Assembly (NCBI GenBank): GCA_050485785.1
Contig: JBJHCA010000005.1
Location: forward strand, 4,746 to 68,745
Reading direction: 5' to 3'
Origin: JBJHCA01 sp050485785
GTDB taxonomy: Bacteria > Bacteroidota > Bacteroidia > Chitinophagales > Saprospiraceae
DNA: 64,000 bases
Part shown: piece by piece, positions 9,028 through 17,809 of the stretch
Layout of the letters: every line of letters starts with the position of its first letter
How positions within the stretch are numbered: position 1 is the first letter of the stretch
Notes under the pieces: model-generated
Told to the model about the DNA's origin: nothing
The model's input: only the letters and a program-made list of their open reading frames with translations
The model's database searches: none
Made by a program: the position numbers and the translations under genes

Positions 9028-9073
9028 GCTTAGTCAATGATTGTACCATTCCACTTTACCTGTCATTTTGACA
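9028..9073 (-). promoter_or_regulatory. Candidate heat-shock promoter/operator of htpG (TGTCA-n3-TGACA palindrome)
   Basis: Read leftward from 9073 the sequence begins with a perfect palindrome TGTCAAAATGACA, then GTAAAGTGGAATGG, then an ATTGACTAAG block. The same order and spacing occurs in front of grpE at 22634-22678. The palindrome is about 55-67 bp before the htpG ATG. What binds it is not shown by the sequence. Confidence 0.55.
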
Positions 9074-9074
9074 A

Positions 9075-9100
9075 TTTTTTTTATTGATAGCTCTTTGTGG
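9075..9100 (+). repeat. Intergenic motif copy: T-run then GATAGCTCTTTGTGG
   Basis: A T/A-rich run followed by GATAGCTCTTTGTGGGCATG; 20 of 21 positions agree with the copy at 57127-57147. The surrounding 9074-9311 interval (about 240 bp) has no credible gene: the one minus-strand frame there has no family resemblance and runs through the htpG promoter. Confidence 0.45.
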
Positions 9101-9311
9101 GCATGGTCCCGTCGCTGCGCTCTCAAGGCAGTTTTGTGGTTTAAGATATTGTCGTATAACTTCCACGCAGCAGCTTGCCGTTGATCACAGTTTCTTTTAC
9201 TTGTCGGTAGTTGTTTGCGGACTGAGCCGTGAATTACCCCGTTGCGGCACGTGCAAAGGCATGCTGCCAATACCGCAGCTCATTGAGTGGAAAAATTGCC
9301 TGAAGCGGTAA

Positions 9312-9434
9312 TTACAGCAGGTCGTAATTGCGGAAGTAGATATATACACACATAACCACCAGCAGAATCAGCAGTACAATCCCCCAGAGTGTAAGCCAGC
9401 CGGCTATTTTGTAGTTTTTTACCTTGTAATCCAT
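9312..9434 (-). CDS. Small single-span membrane protein (40 aa), unknown function
   Basis: A 40-codon frame from an ATG at 9434 to a TAA at 9312. It has a short charged start (MDYKVKNYK), one strong transmembrane helix (about residues 11-34, TLWGIVLLILLVVMCVYIYF) and a brief RNYDLL tail; the Lys-rich N-terminus is probably cytoplasmic. A well-placed -7 box (TATCTTTG) lies 19 bp upstream, and the frame sits alone between htpG and dinB. I do not recognise a family. The promoter, the clean hydrophobic profile and the lack of an alternative gene argue that it is real; the short length keeps confidence moderate. Confidence 0.55.
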   Translation of the reverse strand: MDYKVKNYKIAGWLTLWGIVLLILLVVMCVYIYFRNYDLL

Positions 9435-9453
9435 GGTTGGTCGGTTTATGGGG

Positions 9454-9461
9454 CAAAGATA
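9454..9461 (-). promoter_or_regulatory. -7 box of the 40-aa membrane protein gene
   Basis: TATCTTTG on the minus strand, ending 19 bp before the ATG at 9434. A TTG occurs about 21 bp further upstream, near the expected -33 distance. Confidence 0.5.
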
Positions 9462-9565
9462 TGTTTTTGCACCATTTTTTTGCAATCCGGTGCTTTTTCT
9501 TTTGTGGCTGCTATAAGGCTGAATCTTTATTTTCGCTTTACCCGGCTAAATTGTCCCGCTCCGCA

Positions 9566-9588
9566 CCACAAAGAGTTATCCAAACAAT
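9566..9588 (-). repeat. Intergenic motif copy (reverse orientation): CACAAAGAGTTATCCAAACAA
   Basis: On the plus strand the site reads ACAAAGAGTTATC then an A-rich run, the reverse complement of the motif at 9075 and 57122. It lies 31 bp past the dinB stop codon in a 185-bp region with no gene other than the small upstream frame. Confidence 0.4.
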
Positions 9589-9619
9589 AAACAATGGCAC
9601 CACGTCTTCAACATGCCTG

Positions 9620-10774
9620 TCAGGTATCCCTGAAAAAGTGTGCAGCCCGCCCCACGGCGCGGTGGCCGTAACGGTTGCGCAGGCTGTCCATGGTGTGCAG
9701 CAGCGCCATTTCGCCGGCGGTATCCTCAAACAGGCGCATCTGGTAATAGCCGCGCACCAGCCCGCTGAAGCGTACGCCTATAAGCCGTATGAGCTGCCGG
9801 CGCTGATAAAGCCGGTCAAACAAGTCGGCAGCCGTTTGCAACAGCACTTTGTCGTTGGCCGTATAGGCTACGCGCTGCTGCTTCGAATACGTATTGAAAT
9901 CGGCATAGCGTATCTTGATCGTCACGCAGGAGGTGAGCTTCCCGTCTTTGCGAAGCTGCCAGGCCAGCTTGTCGACCATACTGCCCAGCAGGTGACGGAT
10001 ATACACCATGTCCAGCGTATCTTCCGTAAAGGTGCGCTCGGTACTCATCGACTTTTGGTCGTAAAAGGGCTCTACAGGCGAAGGATCTACACCGTTGGCA
10101 CGCAGCCACAGTTGCCGGCCGGGTTTGCCAAACTCGCGCTCCAGCAGCTGAGGCGGCATTTCACTCAGTATGCGGATGGTGCGGATGCCCATAAAGCTGA
10201 GCTGCATCCGGGTTTCCTTGCCCACCCCCGGTATTTTACCTACCGGAAGGGGTGCCAGAAAGCCCTTTTCATTGCCGGGCGGCACTTCCAGGCTGCCATT
10301 GGGCTTGGCCTCGCCCGTGCCCACCTTGGATACGGTTTTATTGACCGACAAGGCAAAGGAAATGGGCAGCCCCGTTTCGCTGATGATCTTTTGGCGAAGT
10401 TCAAGTGCCCAGCGGTAACAACCAAAATAGCGATCCATCCCCGTAAGATCGAGGTAAAACTCATCGATGGAGGTTTTCTCAAACAGGGGGGCCTGCGATG
10501 CAATCACCTCGGTAACCCAGTGAGAGTAACGGCTGTAGGCCTCCATGTCGCCGCGAAGCACAACCGCTGAAGGACAAAGCCGAAGGGCCATTTTTACGGG
10601 CATGGCCGAGTGAACGCCAAAGCGGCGAGCCTCGTAACTGCACGAGGCCACTACGCCACGCGCACTGCTGCCGCCAATAATCAGCGGCTTGCCTTTAAGA
10701 GCGCTGTTGCGCAAGCACTCCACCGATACAAAAAATGCATCGAGATCCATGTGTACAATGGCACGGCCGTACAT
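9620..10774 (-). CDS. dinB: DNA polymerase IV (Y-family translesion polymerase)
   Basis: A 384-aa Y-family polymerase. The palm motifs are MDLDAFFVSVE (catalytic Asp) near the N-terminus and SIDEFYLDLTG (second Asp/Glu pair) at about 105. A helix-hairpin-helix IPGVGKET follows, then the little-finger domain. QMRLF near the C-terminus fits a beta-clamp binding peptide. The segment after the palm reads VNKTVSKVGTGEAKPNGS, a variant of the usual NKxLAKxAsdxxKPxG. The start is the ATG at 10774; an upstream TTG at 10795 falls inside the -7 box TAAATTTG. It is the last gene of a leftward group but has its own promoter. It performs error-prone bypass of damaged template. Confidence 0.93.
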   Translation of the reverse strand: MYGRAIVHMDLDAFFVSVECLRNSALKGKPLIIGGSSARGVVASCSYEARRFGVHSAMPVKMALRLCPSAVVLRGDMEAYSRYSHWVTEVIASQAPLFEKTSIDEFYLDLTGMDRYFGCYRWALELRQKIISETGLPISFALSVNKTVSKVGTGEAKPNGSLEVPPGNEKGFLAPLPVGKIPGVGKETRMQLSFMGIRTIRILSEMPPQLLEREFGKPGRQLWLRANGVDPSPVEPFYDQKSMSTERTFTEDTLDMVYIRHLLGSMVDKLAWQLRKDGKLTSCVTIKIRYADFNTYSKQQRVAYTANDKVLLQTAADLFDRLYQRRQLIRLIGVRFSGLVRGYYQMRLFEDTAGEMALLHTMDSLRNRYGHRAVGRAAHFFRDT

Positions 10775-10792
10775 GCAAGACTTATTTTTCGT

Positions 10793-10800
10793 CAAATTTA
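10793..10800 (-). promoter_or_regulatory. -7 box of dinB
   Basis: TAAATTTG on the minus strand, overlapping the stop codon of the CPBP gene by three bases and ending 18 bp before the dinB ATG. It sets the dinB start at 10774. Confidence 0.5.
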
Positions 10801-11571
10801 TGACAATAAATCCGTCTTATTGTTCTTTTCTTCCGGATTATTTTCCGGCATACCCGTATCTGCCTGAACGCCGGCGGAATGATCGTTCAGTCGCCTGTAG
10901 GCAAGCACCCAGATAGTGGCGTTCAGCATGCCATGCATCACCACCGGAATCATGAGGTTTCCGGTTTCCAGAAACACCTTGCCCAACAGCAAGCCGCCAA
11001 TAAACGACGTTACTACACCGCGAATTCCCTGATAAGAGTGCCCCAGTGCAAACAGCACGGCTGAAACCACTACCAACAGATCCCCGCCCAGCCCGGTAAC
11101 ATGAAAAAGCAAATAGAACAACACCTGCCTGAACAGGATTTCCTCAAATACCACACCAACGGCAATAAACAACACAAAAAGAAAAAACTGACGGTAGCTC
11201 CGGGGCAGCAATGCCACAGGAAAACCCAGCAAACGGCTATCCCCGGGGCGGTCATCGTAAGGCCGGTGAGATTGTTCAAACAAGCGGCGAAACAACAGTG
11301 CCAAAAAAAGCGGTGTGCCAAACGCGGCAAATATTCCCCAGATACTGCCCTCGGGAAGTGTAAAACCCCTCCCAATCCGATCCATATCGATGGGGGCAAA
11401 TGCCGGGCCAAGCAGCAACAGCAATACAATCAGCGCCAGGCTCTGAATCAGCACACTGCGCCGGTAAAACACCCGGGGCGATATACTGATCACCACGGGC
11501 CGGGTAAATCCTGCCCAGGCCACATAAAAGGTGTACAAAACAATACCGGCAAGAACCAGGGTTTCTGTCAT
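10798..11571 (-). CDS. CPBP family intramembrane glutamic endopeptidase
   Basis: A 257-aa multi-pass membrane protein with the CPBP (Abi/Rce1-like) motifs: EEILFR (the EExxxR catalytic pair, about residues 143-148), FALGH (second motif, about 175-180) and MHGMLNA (third, HxxxN/H type, near 220). Bacterial members are candidate membrane proteases, some linked to bacteriocin immunity or signalling. The last 30 residues form a polar, Asn/Asp-rich cytoplasmic tail. It lies 39 bp after a secreted protein gene and directly before dinB, in a leftward run that also contains an M48 protease. Family firm, substrate unknown. Confidence 0.85.
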   Translation of the reverse strand: MTETLVLAGIVLYTFYVAWAGFTRPVVISISPRVFYRRSVLIQSLALIVLLLLLGPAFAPIDMDRIGRGFTLPEGSIWGIFAAFGTPLFLALLFRRLFEQSHRPYDDRPGDSRLLGFPVALLPRSYRQFFLFVLFIAVGVVFEEILFRQVLFYLLFHVTGLGGDLLVVVSAVLFALGHSYQGIRGVVTSFIGGLLLGKVFLETGNLMIPVVMHGMLNATIWVLAYRRLNDHSAGVQADTGMPENNPEEKNNKTDLLS

Positions 11572-11610
11572 GACACCGGGTTGTATTTACTGGACAAGGG
11601 AGTATTCCCG

Positions 11611-13161
11611 TCAAAAATTGATTCGCTCAAGCCTCGACTTCAGTCTTCTTTCACTGCGAAAGTGTTCAAAAATGGCGATGTAGCCCGGCTTGGCTCGCAT
11701 CACCCAGAAACTGCTGGCATCAGGGTCAATAGTTATGCGATCGCGAACTATTTCAAGGTCTTCATCAATAACCACAGTTCCAACATATTTAGGCAAGTCG
11801 CGGGGGCGTTTACCTTCTTCTTCTATCCGGCTGGTATAGGTGATAAAATGACGGTTGCGCTGGAAGTCGGAAGTAGAGAATGAAAAGTCGAAGCCGCCAA
11901 TTCTGCGCATATACTGGGCTATAAAGCCGCTATTAACCACCGGAAGTCCTGGTAAGGGTACTTTGCGTACAAACTTATCAAAACGATGAACGGATTCAAT
12001 CTTGTCATGCTCATCAAAAACCATCAACACTATATCTCCGATCACCAGTTCCGTAGGTGATCCCTTCCCGCCTGACAGCACCGTGAGTACAATACCTGCT
12101 GCACTGGCCTGCCTTTTGTACATTTCTCCAAACATAAATGTTTTTCCTTCAGGGCTGCGCACGGATTCAAGGACAACCACATAATTGTCATCATCTATCT
12201 TACCCAGTTCTGATACATCCATGTGCTGACTGAAATCATCGACCCAGGAATTGTAGGATACTTTGTTTACCTTGCCATTAAAACCGGATTCTCCAATAAA
12301 AAATCCGAGATTTCGCGCGCTGGCTATGCTCGCCCCTAATTCATAGTACTCCCCTATTAAACCAATGGTTTCTGTGTCTTCATTGATGGATAGTGTGGTT
12401 GGCATTACCCGGTATTCACTGGCTTCAAACTCATCGATTTCCCGATTCTTTCCATTTCTCAGATCAATGACCACATAGCGCCATTTGGATCCTGAGCCCC
12501 GTGCCATTCCCACCGTAAGAACCCTTGAAAGCATAAAATTGTCAGATACCTCAATCACCTCCGGCATTTCATTAGGTTGATCGCGGTGAGCCTGCGTTTC
12601 CCATTTAAGTTTGAGGTTTCTGTCAAAACACCGGTAATGATATCCTATTCTGCGCTGACGGCTGATATTTTGCATGATGAGCCCATGTTGCCCACCATTT
12701 TGAGGGACAACCAAATTGAACACGCCTTGTGCTCGCAAATCCACTTCAGAAGTATAGGCTATCCGGTCGGACGGAAGTTCCAGTTCGGCCAGTTTGTTGC
12801 CTTCCATATCGTAGCTATCTATGGAATACTGGTATCGCGAAGGGTTGTTAAACACCAGAAAAAAAGCATTGTCTGCATGAATAAGTCCATTGAGAAATAC
12901 ATTGCGATTTTTAACAACCTCAAAAGAAGTAACGGTATTCAGATTCTCATCCATGATCTGCATCAGATACCTCCTTTCACGACGCGATTCCTTGTCTAAA
13001 AAATAGTACATATAATAACCGGTTACCTGGTTTTGGTGATCCCGGATTACACCCATGTTCTGAACCGAAAATTCAAGGACATCTTCAAATGACTTGCTCT
13101 GTGCACGGGCTTCCAAAAAACATAAGCCAATGATAAAAACCAATAGTAAAAATTGCTTCAT
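11611..13161 (-). CDS. Secreted protein of unknown function (DUF6770-like)
   Basis: A 516-aa protein with a clear Sec signal peptide (MKQFLLLVFIIGLCFLEARAQ). The body is rich in beta strands and charged turns with no catalytic motif that I can name; repeated segments such as VVIDEDLEIVRDRI, YDMEGNKLAEL and CFDRNLKLKWE look like blades of a propeller-type protein in which stored values are reported. The pattern recalls DUF6770 proteins of Bacteroidota, but I cannot confirm that. It follows the M48 peptidase gene after 21 bp and precedes the CPBP gene, so the three are probably cotranscribed and may act together in the envelope. Confidence 0.65.
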   Translation of the reverse strand: MKQFLLLVFIIGLCFLEARAQSKSFEDVLEFSVQNMGVIRDHQNQVTGYYMYYFLDKESRRERRYLMQIMDENLNTVTSFEVVKNRNVFLNGLIHADNAFFLVFNNPSRYQYSIDSYDMEGNKLAELELPSDRIAYTSEVDLRAQGVFNLVVPQNGGQHGLIMQNISRQRRIGYHYRCFDRNLKLKWETQAHRDQPNEMPEVIEVSDNFMLSRVLTVGMARGSGSKWRYVVIDLRNGKNREIDEFEASEYRVMPTTLSINEDTETIGLIGEYYELGASIASARNLGFFIGESGFNGKVNKVSYNSWVDDFSQHMDVSELGKIDDDNYVVVLESVRSPEGKTFMFGEMYKRQASAAGIVLTVLSGGKGSPTELVIGDIVLMVFDEHDKIESVHRFDKFVRKVPLPGLPVVNSGFIAQYMRRIGGFDFSFSTSDFQRNRHFITYTSRIEEEGKRPRDLPKYVGTVVIDEDLEIVRDRITIDPDASSFWVMRAKPGYIAIFEHFRSERRLKSRLERINF

Positions 13162-13182
13162 GATATTATATTTAGTTATAGA

Positions 13183-14673
13183 TTAATCATCACTGCTATC
13201 AGCATAAATTCCATCTGGATATAACTCTTCGTAACGAGCCCTCCAGATTTCAGCCTCCTCATCAAGCTCTGCTGTTCTTGCACAGGTAAGTATGCTATGT
13301 ATAAAATGCTCGTTATGTCCAAACTGATCAGCGAAAGGCTCCAGGAAGTAGTACCCGATACTCTTGAGATCCCTGAGTCGCAATTCGTGTAAAAAGGCTA
13401 TTACCCTGTTAAAGGCATCCGGATATCGTGGCGACACGAATGGAACCACTTCGCTGATCCTTCTCTTTTCTGCATATTGATATACGCTCTCCAGCGACCG
13501 GGCTACCATACTGTGCAAAAAAGGCTCGTCTGGATAATGTTCCAGGTAGATCAATGCCAGATAAAGGGTTCGTGCAAATTGTTTGTGGTCAAAAGCCATA
13601 GAAACCATTTCAAGCCTGGCATCGCGCTGGAACAATGTGTATTTATGGTGATCTAAACCCTGCATCGGAGTATGCTCATCAATTTCATCCTTCATCAGTC
13701 TCAGCGCTTCAATACGTGCCTGGCATTCGGGATGTGTTCGCAGCGAATCGGGAAATTCTTCCCTTAACTCCCTTGCCAGTTGTGTCAATTCAGATTCCTG
13801 GTAAAACAACCACGAATTTCGGAAGGGAAAATTTTCACGATGGAAAATATTGCGCAAATCCAAAAGCCCGGGTTGAAGAATTTCAATACTGTCCAATACT
13901 TCCAGTGTTCTTACTGCATCTTCAAAAGGATAGCCTGCCTGCAGGTATAATACCAGCGCCAGGGAGTCGGCCTCTGTTTCCCTGAATCTGCTGTGCTGGC
14001 TGCTCGAAAAGGTTTGCTGCATCATCAGTTCCATGAGAGCAGCATTTCTGCCATACCGCTGCCGCATTGCCTGCCGCATGGATCTTCTGAATGCCGGATC
14101 ATGTTCCATCATTACCCGGTTGATTACCCGCAAATTGCTGTGCTTCAATAATTCATGGGCAATCTCATGACTGGTAACAAAGGCTACCTGGGCTTCATTT
14201 TCGAGTAAATCGATCAGGCCTATGTTGAAAAACATGAAGCCCGTACCTGTGCTGAAAGCATTAGGAGAAGTAAACCGGGAAAGGAATATTTTGAGTTCAG
14301 CTTCATCTTTCAGTTCATCATCAGCAAGCGCAGAAAAGCGCTCAAGCTGATCATTCAGCATGGCTTCGATGGCATCGTGCCGGATCACCAGCCCTCTTTC
14401 AAACAAATTCTCCACCGATTCTGCCCGGTTTTGAAATTCCTGCCTCAGATCAGCGGCCACCTGGCGGTCATCAATGCTGATGTTGTTGATATCGTTGACC
14501 AGATTTCGTCGAATCACAATTTTTACGGGACTGGAAAAGACGCTGTCCGTGTATTGCGGGGCGGGATAAAAATCAGGATAGGACTGTGCCTGCATGGGTT
14601 GGCTATACCCGGCATAAAGCGTCAGGCACATGACAAAAATACAGGGAATTAATACTGAGCAGCAATAATGCAT
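13183..14673 (-). CDS. Exported M48 family zinc metallopeptidase
   Basis: A 496-aa protein from the ATG at 14673, which gives a clean signal peptide (about 30 residues ending near QPMQAQ). The catalytic motif is HEIAHELLKH at about residue 170; the third zinc ligand lies in RETEADSLAL, the M48 ExxxD pattern. The C-terminal half is helical and looks like TPR-type repeats, as in BepA-like periplasmic M48 proteases that maintain outer-membrane protein assembly. In-frame ATGs exist further upstream (14733), but they would add a polar segment before the signal peptide. First gene of a leftward group with the secreted 516-aa protein, CPBP protease and dinB. Confidence 0.85.
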   Translation of the reverse strand: MHYCCSVLIPCIFVMCLTLYAGYSQPMQAQSYPDFYPAPQYTDSVFSSPVKIVIRRNLVNDINNISIDDRQVAADLRQEFQNRAESVENLFERGLVIRHDAIEAMLNDQLERFSALADDELKDEAELKIFLSRFTSPNAFSTGTGFMFFNIGLIDLLENEAQVAFVTSHEIAHELLKHSNLRVINRVMMEHDPAFRRSMRQAMRQRYGRNAALMELMMQQTFSSSQHSRFRETEADSLALVLYLQAGYPFEDAVRTLEVLDSIEILQPGLLDLRNIFHRENFPFRNSWLFYQESELTQLARELREEFPDSLRTHPECQARIEALRLMKDEIDEHTPMQGLDHHKYTLFQRDARLEMVSMAFDHKQFARTLYLALIYLEHYPDEPFLHSMVARSLESVYQYAEKRRISEVVPFVSPRYPDAFNRVIAFLHELRLRDLKSIGYYFLEPFADQFGHNEHFIHSILTCARTAELDEEAEIWRARYEELYPDGIYADSSDD

Positions 14674-14741
14674 TACCTTGCTCCCAACTTTTCTACCGGG
14701 CAGCGGAAGCTGCCTCAACAAAAAGATATACATACAACTAA

Positions 14742-14766
14742 ACAAAAAAAGGCCACCCAAACGGCC
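14742..14766 (-). terminator. Possible small hairpin with T-run in the M48 leader
   Basis: On the minus strand GGCC-n8-GGCC is followed by TTTTTTTG. The stem is short (4-5 bp), so this may be a weak terminator or attenuator between a possible promoter at 14791-14820 and the start at 14673, or chance. Confidence 0.25.
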
Positions 14767-14790
14767 ATCGACTATTAATCAATGAATGCT

Positions 14791-14820
14791 TAAAGGTAAT
14801 ATCTCTCTGCAACTTTCAAA
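14791..14820 (-). promoter_or_regulatory. Candidate promoter of the M48 operon
   Basis: On the minus strand TTTG is followed after 18 bp by TACCTTTA, one base off the TAnnTTTG -7 consensus. It would give a leader of about 110 nt that includes the small hairpin at 14742-14766. Confidence 0.35.
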
Positions 14821-14925
14821 ATATTAAAGCCAAAAAATGTCGTGTGTTAACATTTTTACTCAATCCTGTCAATTTTTATTCAATTCAATAGTTTTTACCC
14901 CGCACTTGAATTCACTGTAAATTTG

Positions 14926-15098
14926 CCCCGGGAGTTCCACGGAGAATTGGCCGGCAAATCAATGCGGGTCGCCTGCCGTGGCTGAATCGGCAATAGAACG
15001 AAAAACTCCCTGCACTGGTCGAAAGAAATCGGTGTTTCGATCATGTTTAGGCTTTCTTTGTACCGTCAAATCAGGAGACCTGACTGACCGGCTTGCCC
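14926..15098 (+). promoter_or_regulatory. Cobalamin (B12) riboswitch
   Basis: The B12 box TCAGGAGACCTG is present at 15071-15082, 33 bp before the start codon of the receptor gene. Upstream, GGGAG (14930-14934) is followed by TCCACGGAGAATTGG (14936-14950), matching the GGGAA and CCAGTG-AAT-TGG core of known cobalamin leaders, and GCACTGG (15012-15018) fits the conserved CACTG block. The order and the roughly 150-nt span are right for the family. The 5' strand of the basal P1 stem is not obvious. TAAATTTG at 14918-14925 could be a -7 box but would cut off P1; a start further upstream is equally possible. It probably represses the receptor when corrinoid is plentiful. Confidence 0.7.
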
Positions 15099-15114
15099 TG
15101 AAAATTTAAACTCA

Positions 15115-17588
15115 ATGACGACTATGAACAAAACGATCATTACCCTACTTGCTTTGTGTTTTGCCACCATGCCGCTTTGGAGCCAAAATGGCAATTCAAT
15201 TGTTGGCCAGGTTTTCAGCCACGATGGAGAAGCTCTGCCTTATGCCAATGTGGTACTCTATCATGTGGCCGATTCATCGCTGGCCAAAGCCGATCATACA
15301 CTGGATGACGGAAGTTTCGTAATTCCGGCAGTAAGACCGGGAAATTACTTTCTGGTGGTTTCTTTCCTCGGCCTGCCCCCGCTTACAGTTAAAGATCTGG
15401 AAATGGAACCGGGCAAAGCCATTGATCTGAAATCAATTATTCTGCCCCAGCCCGGCGTTGATCTGGCTGAAATTGTGGTTTCTACCACCAAGCCTCTGAT
15501 TGAAGTCCGTGCAGATAAAACTATATTCAATGTGGAAGCCAGTGTTACGGCTGCCGGATCTGACGGTTTTGAAGTGCTTCGCAAGGCACCGGGGGTGGTT
15601 ATCGACAACAATGACAACATACAGATGCGAGGTAAAAGCGGAGTACTCGTTTACATCGGCGGCAAGCAGTCATACCTTTCATCCCAGGAGCTTGCCAACC
15701 TGCTCAGAAGCCTGAATGCCTCGGACATAGAAGCCATTGAAGTGATCACTAATCCTTCAGCCCGGTACGATGCATCGGGTAATGCCGGCATCATCAATAT
15801 AATTCTGAAAAAGGAAAAAGGCCTGGGAACCAATGGCACCCTGAACCTGAATGCGGCCTACGGACTTCAGTACCGGGCTATGGGTTCCGTGAGTTTCAAC
15901 CATCGCAGCCGCAATTTTAACCTTTATGGCAGTGCCGGTGGCGGAGTCATGAATTCAGAAAACGGGCTGAATATTTACCGCATCCAGAACAATAAAGTCT
16001 TTGACCAGCGCCAGTCTCAGATCAACAGCAGGTATCCGGTTAACAGTCGCCTGGGTATGGATTACTTTTTGAGCGAAAAACACACTATCGGCGTCATGGG
16101 CAACATGAATACCAATATTGGAGATGTGGTTCACGACAGCCAAAGCAAAACCAAGATTTCCGATGAAGATACACCCGATCAGATCGATTCTATTCTGAAA
16201 GCCTTTAATTACATTGACGGTTCCCGCCTGAATGCCAACATCAATGCCAACTACCGTTTTTACGATGCTACCAAGGGCAGGGAATTCACTTTTGATTTTG
16301 ACCGGGGATATTTTACATCCACCAATTCCAGTTTGCAACCTAACACCTACTATGGTCCTGATGAGAACACCATCCTGTCGGAGCGCAAGTTTAAAACCGA
16401 ATCACCGTCAACATTCTCAGTTTTAAATCTGATTATGAGCAAAGGTTGTGGTGGGCACAGGCAAAAATAACCTCGGGCTTGAAGTGGACCCGCGTGAATA
16501 CCGACAATGTGTTTGATTTTTACAATTTCAATGATCAGGATATGCCTGTTCGCGATCCTGAGCAAAGCAATCACTTCAATTACGACGAAACGGTGAGTGC
16601 CGCCTATGCCAATATAGTTACACCGCTGTTACGAAATGTTCAGTTACAGGCCGGCATCAGGGCCGAGCATACCCAATCCGTTGGCGACTTACAACGCGAC
16701 CCCGGCCAGGAGGTCAAACCCGAGGACTACGTTGAGCGGGAATACACCGACTTCTTCCCCAGTGCTGCTCTCACCTGGCAATTGCACCCTAAGCATGCAC
16801 TTAATGCCACATACAGTCGCAGGATCAACCGCCCAAGCTATCATCATCTCAACCCGTTTGAATGGCGGCTTGACGAGCTGAGCTACCGCAAAGGAAGCCC
16901 GTTTCTGACGCCTCAGTATTCCGATGCTTATGAACTCAAGTACATTGCCATGCAGATGATCAATTTCTCCGTGGGCTATACACGCACTACAGACCTGATC
17001 ACAGATATCGTGGAGCCCTCACAGGAACACCCCGACAAGAGCTTTATCAATTACCGCAATCTGGCATCACAGGATCATTTCAGCGTAGGTATCAGCGCTC
17101 CTACCCCAGTAAAACCCTGGTGGAACGGCTATATTAACGCCTCGCTGTACAAGTCATACTTTACTGCCGACTTTCCCGAATACTCATTTACCCTGGAAGC
17201 CCCCATAGCCTTCAATATCTATGCCGAGCAAAATTTCCGCGTAAGACAAGGCACCACCATTGAAGTATCCGGCTGGTACAACTCCGGCTCGGTGTGGGGC
17301 GGAAGCTGGGTCACCAGCCCAAACGGTTCTTTGGACATAGGCCTGCAACAACGTCTTTTCAGCAATAAAGCCACCCTCCGCCTGGTCTTTTCAGATGTGC
17401 TGGGCACTGCACGCTGGAGCAGTACCGGTGAAGCCGTGCCGGGTATGAGGGTCAATGCCAACGGATATTGGGACTCCAGGCAGGTACGGCTCAACTTCAG
17501 CTACCGCTTCGGCAACATGGATGTTAAAAGCGCCCGTCAGCGCCGCACCGGTATTGATGCCGAAACACGTAGAGCCGGCAACGATTAA
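15115..17588 (+). pseudogene. TonB-linked outer-membrane receptor (OMP_b-brl_3 type), broken by one frameshift
   Basis: Two overlapping frames, 15115-16470 and about 16397-17588, make one receptor of about 824 residues when joined. The first has a signal peptide (ending LWSQ), a carboxypeptidase-like regulatory domain (about 28-115), a plug domain (about 120-240, including ASGNAGIINIILKKEKG) and the first barrel strands. The second holds the rest of the barrel and ends LNFSYRFGN plus a tail. Restoring one A in the run at 16393-16396 gives a smooth junction reading KFKNRITVNILSFKSDYEQ, so a single-base loss explains the break. The zero-frame codons (TTT AAA) do not form a canonical -1 slippery heptamer. 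It could be a true pseudogene or a sequence error. The upstream cobalamin riboswitch suggests a corrinoid or corrinoid-complex importer. Confidence 0.8.
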
Positions 17589-17663
17589 TGGCGTCCGTGT
17601 ACCGCAATGCACTACTATGATGGAATGTTCTGGCACAGTCCGGTGATGAATTTTTGGTGTTGT

Positions 17664-17729
17664 GTTTTTTTATGTCTTTTTGTTGCTGCGCCTTACTGAG
17701 TAATATAAAGCAGCAAAACCCTGCGCAGC
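17664..17729 (+). repeat. Intergenic motif copy with inverted repeat
   Basis: A T-run and TATGTCTTTTTGTTG, followed by GCTGCGC (17685-17691) and its inverted copy GCGCAGC (17723-17729). It lies in the convergent space between the receptor and pyk and matches the motif layout at 57122-57181. Confidence 0.4.
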
Positions 17730-17809
17730 GTAGCCGGTTTCGTTCCCTGGTGCCTGGATAAGCAAAGTCATTCACTTAACACGCAGAAAAAACTTTAACC
17801 AAATTCAAC

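Noticed and set aside
9034..9270. Minus-strand frame of 78 codons next to htpG
   Set aside because: It runs through the htpG promoter palindrome, ends just before the htpG start and has no family resemblance.
9437..10570. Plus-strand frame of 377 codons antisense to dinB
   Set aside because: A shadow of the conserved dinB frame; His/Gln/Ala-rich with no domain.
14918..14925. TAAATTTG as the promoter of the receptor gene
   Set aside because: It would start RNA inside the riboswitch and remove the basal stem; kept only as a possibility.
16391..16397. Programmed -1 frameshift in the receptor gene
   Set aside because: The direction is right, but the zero-frame codons TTT AAA preceded by G do not make an X XXY YYZ heptamer, and adding one A restores the family sequence exactly.
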